The position numbers and the translations under genes are program-made. A DNA stretch of 55,346 bases, taken from contig JAILDD010000055.1 of assembly GCA_024689605.1 (NCBI GenBank), forward strand, positions 1 to 55,346, in the 5' to 3' direction. How positions within the stretch are numbered: the stretch's first letter is position 1; every line of letters begins with the position of its first letter. The notes beneath the pieces were generated by a model. The model was not told the DNA's origin. It did not search any database and saw only the letters and a list, made by a program, of their open reading frames with translations. Shown piece after piece: positions 41,171 through 49,068 of this stretch. This DNA is from Lachnospiraceae bacterium. Its GTDB lineage: Bacteria > Bacillota_A > Clostridia > Lachnospirales > Lachnospiraceae.

Positions 41171-42496
41171 TTAGAAAATTCTTCTTACCGCAAGGACTCC
41201 TCTGTAATTTGCATTGCCGATAACGATACCGGTGCGGGATGTACTTGCATGCACGATCTTGCCGCCGCCGATGTACAGAGCCACATGTCCCGAGTAGCAG
41301 AGGATATCACCGGGCTGTGCATTTGCAATGCCGCCGGGAACTTCATATCCCACGCTTCTGTCTGCAGTGGATGAGTGAGGCAGTGATACACCAAACTGTC
41401 TGTATACGCTCATTACGAAACCTGAGCAGTCAGCACCATTCGTCAGGCTGGTTCCGCCATATACATAAGGATTGCCCACGAACTGACATGCATAATTTGC
41501 AACATCCACGCCAAGACCGCTTCCAGGAATACTGGGTGCTGTATAAGCGGCACTGTTGTTTGAAGAATTCTTCTTGCTGTTCTTCTTAGCCGCTGCCTCA
41601 GCCGCTGCAATAGCAGCCTTTCTCTCAGCCTCTTCCTTGGCAAGTCTTGCTTCTTCTTCTGCCTTGGACTCAGCCTGTACGAAATCTGTCCTTAAATCCA
41701 CATACTCTGTAGATACGTATCCGTCACCTTCTTCTATGGAAACTTTTACCCAGTCAGCCGTCTCCTCCAGAACCACCAGATCCTCACCCATAGGGATGAG
41801 TCCCAGCACGCCGGAATCCATAGACTTTTCCATACGTACCCTTAACGTAGTGGTATTAACAGTTGCCATACGGGTTCCGACCTTCTTAGCCAGCTCTATG
41901 GCATCCTCGCCTGTTACACAGTACTCAGCCTTAACATATCCTGTCACATTACCGGACTTGATCTTGTACCAGCCGTTTCTTTCCTCAATGAACTGTCCTG
42001 CGGAATTATCGTAAAGCTTACCTACCACATCACCGTCAGTAGTAGGAACCGCACGCACATTTACGAAGTTATCAACATCCGCAATAACCAGATTGCTGAA
42101 ATGCTCGGGATCCCTTGCTTCAGCTTCATTTTCTGAAACAATCTGTGCTTCCCTGACATCCTCTACTGCATTCTCAGCCTCGATGATCGCGCCTACCGCA
42201 GTCTTTGCAGCTTCCTTAGCTCCGGTATCATCCGTAAGAAGAGCCTTTGCCGCACCTACCGAATAAAGTTCCGGAATGCAGACTGCATCGGGCTTTTCCT
42301 CCATGGCCTCTGCCGCACCCTTAACAGCGATGACAGAAGCCGCATCCACCATCCTTACCTGCTGTGGCAGATCCAGCTCCACCTCAGCCACGGGAACCTC
42401 AGCTCTCACCCTTGTCCCGGAAAAAACAGACGAAGCGAATACAACCGCAAGAGTTCCGGCTATAACCGCTTTGATTTTTTTTCTTTGTTTTGACAT
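41171..42496 (-). CDS. Secreted SH3b-NlpC/P60 peptidoglycan hydrolase
   Basis: A 441-residue exported endopeptidase cutting peptide stems of peptidoglycan. A signal peptide (KKIKAVIAGTLAVVFASSVF, cleavage near ARA-EV) comes first. Two SH3b domains follow at about 136-195 and 205-268. A Glu/Ala/Lys-rich helical linker occupies about 275-315. The C-terminal NlpC/P60 domain has Cys357 in DCSGFVM, His404 in SGHVALYIGG and His416 in IVHASTS. All three catalytic residues are present. Transcription is from the promoter at 42545-42573, and the leader carries a WalR-like repeat. It is followed by a terminator before mbl. Confidence 0.94.
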   Translation of the reverse strand: MSKQRKKIKAVIAGTLAVVFASSVFSGTRVRAEVPVAEVELDLPQQVRMVDAASVIAVKGAAEAMEEKPDAVCIPELYSVGAAKALLTDDTGAKEAAKTAVGAIIEAENAVEDVREAQIVSENEAEARDPEHFSNLVIADVDNFVNVRAVPTTDGDVVGKLYDNSAGQFIEERNGWYKIKSGNVTGYVKAEYCVTGEDAIELAKKVGTRMATVNTTTLRVRMEKSMDSGVLGLIPMGEDLVVLEETADWVKVSIEEGDGYVSTEYVDLRTDFVQAESKAEEEARLAKEEAERKAAIAAAEAAAKKNSKKNSSNNSAAYTAPSIPGSGLGVDVANYACQFVGNPYVYGGTSLTNGADCSGFVMSVYRQFGVSLPHSSTADRSVGYEVPGGIANAQPGDILCYSGHVALYIGGGKIVHASTSRTGIVIGNANYRGVLAVRRIF

Positions 42497-42517
42497 ATAT
42501 AATAAACCTTTATGAAT

Positions 42518-42543
42518 TGTTACATTTTTGTTAAAACTGTTAC
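42518..42543 (+). promoter_or_regulatory. WalR-like direct repeat in the hydrolase leader
   Basis: Read on the plus strand: TGTTAC (42518-42523), five bases, TGTTAA (42529-42534), then three bases and a third TGTTAC (42538-42543). The first two fit the published WalR box TGTWAH-N5-TGTWAH. It lies between the -10 element and the start codon of the NlpC/P60 gene, a class often controlled by WalRK. No WalRK genes are in the window. Confidence 0.6.
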
Positions 42544-42544
42544 A

Positions 42545-42573
42545 AATATATCACAGTATGCCTATTTTGTCAA
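42545..42573 (-). promoter_or_regulatory. Promoter of the NlpC/P60 gene
   Basis: On the minus strand TTGACA (42568-42573) and TATATT (42545-42550) are 17 bp apart, a near-consensus sigma-A promoter. A WalR-like box lies directly downstream. Confidence 0.85.
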
Positions 42574-42647
42574 CCATCGTACTACAATATATGCCTTGCA
42601 TACACTACATATGGCAATTTATAAAATGCTAAGTAAACATAACATAA

Positions 42648-43409
42648 TTACGAGAATAGTATACCACGTATTTTCTTTTTGTATGCAACAAATTCTTCAG
42701 ATGTTGTATAAGCCGGATCCCTGGGTTTCGGGGCTGACACCGGAATATCCTCAGAAAGGCCTGCAGGCTCCCCCTTCATTATATATATCCTGTCCGAAAT
42801 CAGGATAGCTTCATCCACGTCATGAGTGATAAAGATAGTTGAAAGCTTTATCTCCTCCATCACTTCCAGAAACCACTCCTGCATAGCAGCCCTGGTAATC
42901 GTATCCAGTGCACTGAAGGGTTCATCCAGCAGTGCCACCTTGTTTCCCGTAAGATAGGTACGAAGAAGAGCTGCCCGCTGCCTCATTCCGCCGGAAAGCT
43001 GGGCCGGATACTTTTTCTCAGTTCCCGCCAGCCCAAAACGGTCAAAATATTCTGAAGCCTTCTCCCTGGCTTCCTTTTTGTTCATCCCCTTCAATGTAAG
43101 AGGCAAAGCTACATTATCTATAACATACTTATGAGGAAGCAGAAGGTCTTTCTGAAGCATGTAGCTCAGATTCCCGGACCTGCCGGTAATATCCTCCCAT
43201 GTTCCGGCACTATCCCCCCTCAGAAGCACTTTGCCTTCATCCGGCACTGTCAGCCCGGAAAGAACATTGAATAAAGTAGATTTACCCACACCGCTTATGC
43301 CGAGAAGACATACGAGCTCACCCTCTCCAAGGGTGAGCCCAATATCCTTAAGAACAGTTTTGTCGCTGTATGATTTTGTAACGTGCTCTGCACGCAGTAT
43401 CTCATTCAT
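42648..43409 (-). CDS. ABC transporter ATPase (thiamine-precursor type)
   Basis: A 253-residue cytoplasmic ATPase of the nitrate/sulfonate/taurine/ThiZ class. Walker A is GISGVGKST, the Q-loop is SYMLQKDLLLP, the signature LSGGMRQRAALL, Walker B KVALLDEPFSALD and the H-loop FITHDVDEAI. It is the last gene of the TPP-riboswitch operon, separated from the binding-protein gene by two bases. It powers the permease at 44465-45232 for uptake of a thiamine precursor, probably formylaminopyrimidine or HMP. Substrate is inferred from the riboswitch and binding protein. Confidence 0.93.
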   Translation of the reverse strand: MNEILRAEHVTKSYSDKTVLKDIGLTLGEGELVCLLGISGVGKSTLFNVLSGLTVPDEGKVLLRGDSAGTWEDITGRSGNLSYMLQKDLLLPHKYVIDNVALPLTLKGMNKKEAREKASEYFDRFGLAGTEKKYPAQLSGGMRQRAALLRTYLTGNKVALLDEPFSALDTITRAAMQEWFLEVMEEIKLSTIFITHDVDEAILISDRIYIMKGEPAGLSEDIPVSAPKPRDPAYTTSEEFVAYKKKIRGILFS

Positions 43410-43411
43410 TC

Positions 43412-44431
43412 TTACTCGGGTAAATATTCGTTAGTAAAACCAAATCCTGCAGGGATCTCATCACTGAGCCCGTTTTCATAGAGCCAGGTGAAAAATGCGT
43501 CCCAGCGTTCCTGGTCTATGTAGCCCCACTGTGATACTTCAGCCTTGTACTGGTCAGCCAGCCAGTTCTGGCTTTCCTTTACCAGCTCTGCATCAAGCTC
43601 CGGAACCTGTTTACAAAGTATCTCGGCTGCAGAATCAGGATCCGCTATGGCATACTCGTATCCCTTTGCAGCAGCCCTTAAGAAGGCCTTTGCAGTATCA
43701 GGATTCTCGCTTAACCAGTTCGTATTGGAAATGATCACAGGGCTGTAGTAATCAAACTCAGGCGTGATATCCTTAAAATATATCATATTTGTATCAAGGC
43801 CTGCCTGCTTGCAGCTTATTCCTGCCCATGCATAATATACCCAGATGGCATCAATATCCTGCTGAAGGGCTGCAGGTTCATTTTCCACATACTCAGGAAT
43901 CATGTTTACCTTTGAAAAATCCCCTCCGTCAGCCTCAACTATATTCTGCATCATGGCTTTTTCAATGGGAAGGTCCCATGTGGCATAATTCTTACCCTCT
44001 AATCCTTTAGGTGAATCTATACCGTCCTCTTTCAGGGAAATAATACCTGATGTATTATGCTGTATAAGTGCGGCAACTGCTTCTACTGGGATATCCTCTT
44101 CCGATGTAAATACCGGAGGCAGGTAATCCTGGAAATCTATACCAAACTGTGCCTGGCCGGAAGCCACCATTGCAACTGCACCGTCCTCGGGGGGCTGGAC
44201 AATTGAAACATTCAGCCCTTCCTCAGCAAAATATCCCTGGTCCTGCGCCACATAAAAACCTGTGTGGTTAGTATTCGGCGTCCAGTCAAGGACAAGGGTA
44301 ATGTCCGTCAATTCAGCCGGTTCTGTTTCCCCCTGTGCCTGGGGCGTGTCCTGGGTACATGCCGTCATTGACAAAGCCGTAACAGCGGCAGCGCTTAATC
44401 CTAAAAGTTTCTTTGCGATGTTCTTTTTCAT
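43412..44431 (-). CDS. Substrate-binding lipoprotein (ThiY/NMT1-like)
   Basis: A 339-residue secreted lipoprotein: signal MKKNIAKKLLGLSAAAVTAL and lipobox SMTAC with Cys25. The mature protein begins with the NMT1/THI5-type stretch LVLDWTPNTNHTGFYVAQDQ (about 45-64) and GYFAEEGLNVSIV. Proteins of this group bind pyrimidine precursors of thiamine. GIDFQDYLPPV and VVYYAWAGISCK-like aromatic sites follow. It acts with the permease and ATPase of the same TPP-controlled operon. Exact ligand (FAMP, HMP or thiamine) is not known. Confidence 0.92.
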   Translation of the reverse strand: MKKNIAKKLLGLSAAAVTALSMTACTQDTPQAQGETEPAELTDITLVLDWTPNTNHTGFYVAQDQGYFAEEGLNVSIVQPPEDGAVAMVASGQAQFGIDFQDYLPPVFTSEEDIPVEAVAALIQHNTSGIISLKEDGIDSPKGLEGKNYATWDLPIEKAMMQNIVEADGGDFSKVNMIPEYVENEPAALQQDIDAIWVYYAWAGISCKQAGLDTNMIYFKDITPEFDYYSPVIISNTNWLSENPDTAKAFLRAAAKGYEYAIADPDSAAEILCKQVPELDAELVKESQNWLADQYKAEVSQWGYIDQERWDAFFTWLYENGLSDEIPAGFGFTNEYLPE

Positions 44432-44464
44432 AGTTTTTCTCCTTATTTAATATTTTAGTTAACG

Positions 44465-45232
44465 TTATTTATCATCAAGATGTTCCCACGGCATGGATCT
44501 GTACTGTATGTATTTAACTGCTTCCATCAGCAGCAGGCTTATAAGCGAGACAAGGAGTATTACAGCAAACATCTTGTCATATGACAGAGATTTCTTTACT
44601 CTCGTCATATACACGCCAAGGCCCGTAAAGCCCCCCAGCCATTCCGCAATCACCGCCCCTACAATAGAATAGGACACGGCAATCTTAAGCCCCGAAAAAA
44701 AGTTTCCCATTGCAGACGGAAATTTCACATTCCAGAAAATCTGCCTCCTGCCGGCCCCCATGGATCTCATCAGCTTTATCATATCGGAATCCACAGACTG
44801 GAAGCCTTCCAGCAGTCCGACTGCCATCGGGAAAAATGAAACCAGCACAACCAGTATCACCTTTGGCACTATGCCGTATGAAAACCATAGTATAAGCAGC
44901 GGTGCTATGGCAACAGGCGGGATAGTCTGTGTAAGGACCAGTATCGGGTATAAAGCGCTTTTAACAAATGGAAAGGTATCCATTAATGCCGCACAGCCGA
45001 ATCCCAGCAGCACTCCTGTAATCAGCCCAAGAAAAGCCTCAAGCAGAGTAACTCCCGCATGGTGCATCAGAAGCGGAAAGTCATTTACCAGTGCCAGCCC
45101 CACATCAAGAGGCGACGGCAGCATAAATCCCGGTACCAGTTCCAGCACGCAGACGACCTGCCATATGACTACGAAGGCAATGACCGTAACCAGAGGGATC
45201 AGTATCTCTTTTGCTTTATCCGTTACTTTCAT
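44465..45232 (-). CDS. ABC transporter permease (ThiX/SsuC type)
   Basis: A 255-residue inner-membrane permease with about six helices. The EAA-type loop contacting the ATPase reads MGAGRRQIFWNVKFPSAM (about 151-168), followed by GLKIAVSYSIVGAVIAEWLGG. It belongs to the nitrate/sulfonate/ThiX family. It forms the channel for the thiamine precursor delivered by the lipoprotein at 43412-44431. It is the second gene of the operon, after the MTH1187-type protein. Confidence 0.92.
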   Translation of the reverse strand: MKVTDKAKEILIPLVTVIAFVVIWQVVCVLELVPGFMLPSPLDVGLALVNDFPLLMHHAGVTLLEAFLGLITGVLLGFGCAALMDTFPFVKSALYPILVLTQTIPPVAIAPLLILWFSYGIVPKVILVVLVSFFPMAVGLLEGFQSVDSDMIKLMRSMGAGRRQIFWNVKFPSAMGNFFSGLKIAVSYSIVGAVIAEWLGGFTGLGVYMTRVKKSLSYDKMFAVILLVSLISLLLMEAVKYIQYRSMPWEHLDDK

Positions 45233-45251
45233 AGATGTTGCTCATTGCACC

Positions 45252-45560
45252 TTATGCCTGATGATGCTTGGCAGTCTTCCGTTCTATGGTGAGCTCTTCG
45301 CCCTCGGGCTTGTAGGTTATCTTTACATAGCTCATCACACTGGGAGCACCAGCCTCTATGGCAATGTACTGGCAATGCTTTACGATCTCCATCAGTTCCT
45401 CGTAGTCACCTTCCATCGCAGTTTCACAGGGGCCCACATAATATTCCACACCTGTGCTCCTGATATAGTCGATAACCTCATCCACTATACGGACGATTTC
45501 CTCGTCCTCAAGAACTGACGGCAGTACCTGGATAGCTACATTTGCATTTAGTTTTTTCAT
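45252..45560 (-). CDS. MTH1187/YkoF-type thiamine-binding protein
   Basis: A 102-residue protein of the MTH1187 family (thiamine-binding, as known for related YkoF). It has a ferredoxin-like fold: ANVAIQVLPSVLEDEEIVRI, then GVEYYVGPCETAMEGDYEEL (the conserved PxET-like core) and SYVKITYKP. GGAGG lies before the ATG. It is the first gene after the TPP riboswitch and terminator, and is followed by permease, binding protein and ATPase. It probably binds thiamine or a precursor in the cytoplasm. Its biochemical role is still unclear in the family. Confidence 0.87.
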   Translation of the reverse strand: MKKLNANVAIQVLPSVLEDEEIVRIVDEVIDYIRSTGVEYYVGPCETAMEGDYEELMEIVKHCQYIAIEAGAPSVMSYVKITYKPEGEELTIERKTAKHHQA

Positions 45561-45592
45561 ATTTTTCCTCCTTACGCAACTCGTGTGATAAT

Positions 45593-45623
45593 AAAAAAGC
45601 CCTTCCTGTCACACCGGAAGGGC
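45593..45623 (-). terminator. Riboswitch-controlled terminator
   Basis: Perfect stem GCCCTTCC (45599-45606) with GGAAGGGC (45616-45623), followed on the minus strand by TTTTTTATTA. It lies between the TPP aptamer and the first gene of the transporter operon. It is thus the expression platform that stops transcription when TPP is bound. Confidence 0.9.
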
Positions 45624-45644
45624 CCGCAAAATCTTCAATGGATC

Positions 45645-45753
45645 ATACTCCCTACGCCGGCATTATCCGGATCAGGTTCTGGGGTTCTCCCATAGGATTG
45701 ATGACGAAGCAGCCATCTCTCAGCCTAATTCATTAAGCACTCCCGTGACGTGT
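45645..45753 (-). ncRNA. TPP (THI-element) riboswitch
   Basis: On the minus strand the conserved blocks of the thiamine pyrophosphate riboswitch are in order: ACGGGAGTGC, GGCTGAGAGATGGC, ACCTGATCCGGATAATGCCG and GCGTAGGGAGT. The promoter is directly upstream and a terminator follows. It turns off the transporter genes when TPP is abundant. Confidence 0.96.
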
Positions 45754-45755
45754 CC

Positions 45756-45784
45756 ATTATAGTTTTGTGTTATGCGATTGTCAA
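45756..45784 (-). promoter_or_regulatory. Consensus sigma-A promoter of the TPP-controlled operon
   Basis: Perfect TTGACA (45779-45784) and perfect TATAAT (45756-45761) with 17 bp spacing on the minus strand, just before the aptamer. Confidence 0.93.
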
Positions 45785-45803
45785 ATGGTTATTTTGATTC
45801 TGC

Positions 45804-46484
45804 TCATGCCCCATGTCGGCTCTTGTAATCAGCCCTTATTTCATCCAGCATCTCATCACCGGCATCATCATAGGCAGCCCCCATCATCTCTGCGCTTTTG
45901 CATGCCCTTGCACAGCTCACAAGCTTGGACATTACAGAGAAGTTAAGGGCGGTCCCCGCTTCGTCACACTCGTACCTTACAGCCCTGTTGGCTGCCACAC
46001 CGAATCTTCCGGCCACTTCAATGGCATCAATATTAGCTCCCATGAAGATGAATTCCCAGTGGAGCTTTTTCTTTTTCTTCTCCACCATTTTCTTGACCTT
46101 TGCATAAGAATACTCCTTACTGGCATTCTCCATTCCGTCAGTGGTGATTATGAACAATGTCTTCTCCGGCCTTTCAGATTCCGGCATCGCTTTCTGCATC
46201 CTGTCGATGTGGTGGATTGCTCCCCCAACAGCATCAAGCAGTGCAGTGCATCCCCGTACAAAGTACTCCCTTTCAGTAATCTTCTCCACCTGTTTTAGAT
46301 TAACCCTGTCGTGAAGTATTTCTGTCCTGTCATCAAAAAGCACCGTTGAAATGACAGCGTCGCCAGCTTCCTTTTTCTGTCTCTCCAGCATGGAATTGAA
46401 TCCGCCGATGGTATCAGCCTCAAGCCCTGCCATTGATCCGCTGCGGTCAAGAATAAATACTATCTCTGTTAAACCCTTCTTCAT
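45804..46484 (-). CDS. VWA-domain protein
   Basis: A 226-residue soluble von Willebrand A domain with a complete metal-dependent adhesion site: FILDRSGSM (Asp13, Ser15, Ser17), RGCTALLDAVGGA (Thr) and FIITTDGMENAS (Asp). No signal peptide or membrane segment is visible, so it is cytoplasmic. It resembles VWA proteins found beside AAA ATPases, kinases and stress-response genes, but none of these partners is next to it here. Its neighbours are the macro-domain protein upstream and the thiamine operon downstream. It probably presents a protein-binding surface. The partner is unknown. Confidence 0.9.
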   Translation of the reverse strand: MKKGLTEIVFILDRSGSMAGLEADTIGGFNSMLERQKKEAGDAVISTVLFDDRTEILHDRVNLKQVEKITEREYFVRGCTALLDAVGGAIHHIDRMQKAMPESERPEKTLFIITTDGMENASKEYSYAKVKKMVEKKKKKLHWEFIFMGANIDAIEVAGRFGVAANRAVRYECDEAGTALNFSVMSKLVSCARACKSAEMMGAAYDDAGDEMLDEIRADYKSRHGA

Positions 46485-46559
46485 AACTTACCTCACTTTC
46501 TGCCGGTGTCCGGCTTTGCATTCCTTCGTTCTGAGATAAGTATAGAAAAAAGCAAAATA

Positions 46560-46588
46560 AAAATGGTCGCCCTGCAGGCGACATTTTA
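46560..46588 (-). terminator. Terminator after the macro-domain gene
   Basis: Stem with TCGCC/GGCGA core extended by AAAATG/CATTTT flanks (one mismatch), with TTTTTATTTT following on the minus strand. It lies 55 bases after the stop of the macro gene, so the VWA gene is probably transcribed separately. Confidence 0.8.
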
Positions 46589-46642
46589 AATCAGAATTTC
46601 TGTACGCAAATGACAGCAGGCATTTCTGGCTGTCCTAATATT

Positions 46643-48004
46643 CTATACCCCAATCAGAGGCTGGTCGTGCTCGAAAAGAGCGAGATTGATAGTGTAGGTA
46701 TCGTAGACTTCGTTTTCAATAAAATACTCAATGATAAGGTCAAACTTGCTGCTGGGGGACAGCGCATAGCCGGCCCTTCCGATCAGGTCTTTGGTCTCGT
46801 CCAGATTAAGATTCAGTGCCAGGGCGAATGCCACTGCTGTTATCTTCTTGGGCTGATAATCCGTATTGCTGCGTATTTTTGAAAAAAGCTTCCGGTCAAC
46901 ATTTGCCCGCTTATAAACTTCCGTATCCGTATAGCCCTTTTCGTCTATAAGCCTGAAAAGGCTCTCCTGCCATGTCTCGCTCACACTTGCCATCAGGTCA
47001 TCAAGACTCCGTTTCTGCTCTAACTTACCTCCGGCTGCCGTCACTCCGGACAGTCTCGCAGAACTTTTGCTGAGTGCTGATTCATCAAAAGCCGGTGCAA
47101 TCTGCATAGTCCGGGATGCCATGGCTGCAGCAGGCATTGAGCCCCCGAAGAAGGCATCCGGCGAAGCCGCTTTACGGTCAACGGCACCATCATCCATGTC
47201 CTCGGCCGGGCAGGGTTCTTCAGAACACTCCTCCGCACCATCATCAGAGAAGTCGTCTGTAGCTTTATTCTTAGCTGCACTCTCCCTCAGGGAAACAGAT
47301 TCGTTCTTCCGGCCACGCTTTCCGAGCATGCCGAAGAGATTACGCAGGCCTCCCCCGGATGTGCCCGCTGCACCGGCGGCACCGGCATCTTCAGGCTTTT
47401 CACAGACAGCATCCGACAGGCATATAGCATCAAAGAAAGGTCCTTCTGCCTCATACTCTACATCAAGCCTGTTTTCCACATAGTTGTCATCGATATACTC
47501 ATTAACACCCGAGAAAACTTTATCAGAAAGGATAAAAGACTCTTTATCGAAAACCACAAGCGTGATTTCCATGTCTTCCTTCAGCAGGAACTCACTGAAT
47601 ACAGACACCGCGATCTTAAGCGCCTCGTCCTTGGGGAAGCCGTATACCCCAGTGGCAATAAGCGGAAAAGCAATGCTCTCACAGCCAAGCTCTTTAGCAA
47701 GCTTAAGGCTGTTTTCATAACAGTCCCTTACCGCATCCTTTTCACCATGCTTACCATCTGTCCATTCCGGTCCCACAGTATGGATTATATATTTTGTATT
47801 CAGTGCGAAAGCGGGTGTTACCGCTGCCTGTCCCACTGCGATATCACCTATTTTTTTACGTTCTTCAAGCAGAGCTTCAGCACCTGCTGCCGCATAAACT
47901 GCAGCATCAGTCCCGCCTGCGTATACAGGCCTTGGATTGGCAGTATTCACAATAGCATCCGCAGATACTTTCGTTATATCGTTTCTGACTATATTAAATG
48001 ACAT
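46643..48004 (-). CDS. Macro-domain protein with conserved helical C-terminal domain
   Basis: A 453-residue two-domain protein. Residues 1-170 are a macro (ADP-ribose-binding) domain: DAIVNTANPRPVYAGGTDAAVYAAAG (Asn20-Thr-Ala-Asn catalytic patch) and PLIATGVYGFPKDEAL. About 190-330 is a Gly/Ala/Glu-rich disordered linker. The last 120 residues form a conserved helical domain: FRLIDEKGYTDTEVYKRANV, LFSKIRSNTDYQPKK, FALALNLNLDETKDLIGRAG and FDLIIEYFIENEVYDTY. This resembles a lambda-repressor-like helix-turn-helix plus extension. The macro residues look intact, so binding or removal of ADP-ribose is plausible. The role of the C-terminal domain is inferred from its appearance. Neighbours are VWA, TPM-like and acyltransferase genes. 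Confidence 0.9.
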   Translation of the reverse strand: MSFNIVRNDITKVSADAIVNTANPRPVYAGGTDAAVYAAAGAEALLEERKKIGDIAVGQAAVTPAFALNTKYIIHTVGPEWTDGKHGEKDAVRDCYENSLKLAKELGCESIAFPLIATGVYGFPKDEALKIAVSVFSEFLLKEDMEITLVVFDKESFILSDKVFSGVNEYIDDNYVENRLDVEYEAEGPFFDAICLSDAVCEKPEDAGAAGAAGTSGGGLRNLFGMLGKRGRKNESVSLRESAAKNKATDDFSDDGAEECSEEPCPAEDMDDGAVDRKAASPDAFFGGSMPAAAMASRTMQIAPAFDESALSKSSARLSGVTAAGGKLEQKRSLDDLMASVSETWQESLFRLIDEKGYTDTEVYKRANVDRKLFSKIRSNTDYQPKKITAVAFALALNLNLDETKDLIGRAGYALSPSSKFDLIIEYFIENEVYDTYTINLALFEHDQPLIGV

Positions 48005-48037
48005 CAGTACTCCTCTTGCATCATTTTCCGGGCATTG

Positions 48038-49042
48038 CTACATAATAAGCGAATCCGGAGAGGCAACATTTATCGGTTCCCCAAGCGGATCGATGGAACC
48101 GCCGCAGTGAGGACATGACAGATGTATGCCATGAATGTACAGGCCGCCGCACCACTTACAGGTATCTTCCACGTACTGAACGTCTTTTTCAAGCTTGACG
48201 GAATTCCTCGCTTTTTCCTCGTTTTTCTTCGCGCCAAAAATCGTGCCATAGAAGAATATAGCCGCATGGAGCACTATAAAAGGCAGCGCTATAAGAGCCA
48301 CGGGGTCGAAGCTCTTTTCCATGCAGACATCAGTCAGGCTGTCAAAGGCATCAAGGAATGTATCCGTAAAGGACTTTTTATTCTGCAGGAGTCCTTTCTG
48401 GAAGTCCTCCCTGAAGGCATCTGTCCGCTTTGTGGTAAGTATGTGATCGGTGTCATCTCCCTGCATGCCTTCCCAGTACCAGTCTTCCCATTCCTGATCA
48501 GAATCAGTTGAATAAACTATAAGCCAGTGCTTTTCATCATCCCAGCGCTGCACATAATATTCATATGCATAATTCTCAAGGGAAGTATAATGCCCCATCC
48601 ACTCTGAATTATCAATTATCAGAAGCGACGGTGTAATGCCGGTTTTGTCCTGGAATTCCGAAAACGAATCCCCTATCCTTATCAGATCCTCCTCACTGAG
48701 CAGGTTCTTTCCGTCCGAAATTGTAACAGACGTATCTTTATAGTCCATTTTCAGTTTTCGTGGAAAATTAACCGTGCCAGATAAAATGGCTATAATGAAA
48801 AAGCCGTAAAAAACACATAAGACCAAAGACGTGATAATGCGCGATTTTGTCTTGTCCTTAAGGTCATTTTCTGTATATTCCGCATCACGGTAGTAATACT
48901 CTATACGGCCTTTATGATAATAGGCATATCTTGTTGATCCCGGAAAATATGTATGTGACGTGCGATGGCTCCGGGAGCCGCCTCCGTGTGATCCACCGTG
49001 TGATCCGCCTCCGTGTGATCCGCCTCCGCTTGAATGTGGCAT
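48038..49042 (-). CDS. TPM-like membrane protein with His/Gly repeats and C-terminal zinc ribbon
   Basis: A 334-residue protein with an odd N terminus: MPHSSGGGSHGGGSHGGSHG, a His/Gly/Ser tandem repeat that could bind metal. Then come a Tyr-rich segment, one membrane helix (IITSLVLCVFYGFFIIAIL), an extracytoplasmic TPM-like domain (LLSEEDLIRIGDSFSEFQDK, LLIIDNSEWMGHYTSLE and WLIVYSTDSDQEW), a second membrane helix near residue 260 and a C-terminal CKWC-CPHC zinc ribbon. The TPM fold is weakly supported. AGGAGGGAG precedes the ATG. It lies between the PlsC-like and macro genes. Function unknown; it may sense or handle metal at the membrane. Confidence 0.8.
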   Translation of the reverse strand: MPHSSGGGSHGGGSHGGSHGGGSRSHRTSHTYFPGSTRYAYYHKGRIEYYYRDAEYTENDLKDKTKSRIITSLVLCVFYGFFIIAILSGTVNFPRKLKMDYKDTSVTISDGKNLLSEEDLIRIGDSFSEFQDKTGITPSLLIIDNSEWMGHYTSLENYAYEYYVQRWDDEKHWLIVYSTDSDQEWEDWYWEGMQGDDTDHILTTKRTDAFREDFQKGLLQNKKSFTDTFLDAFDSLTDVCMEKSFDPVALIALPFIVLHAAIFFYGTIFGAKKNEEKARNSVKLEKDVQYVEDTCKWCGGLYIHGIHLSCPHCGGSIDPLGEPINVASPDSLIM

Positions 49043-49068
49043 TTTATCTCCCTCCTGTGAAAATACTG

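Noticed and set aside
48960..49035. Repeat array near 49 kb as a CRISPR-like array
   Set aside because: Units are adjacent without spacers, are in frame and encode a His/Gly peptide; no cas genes are present.
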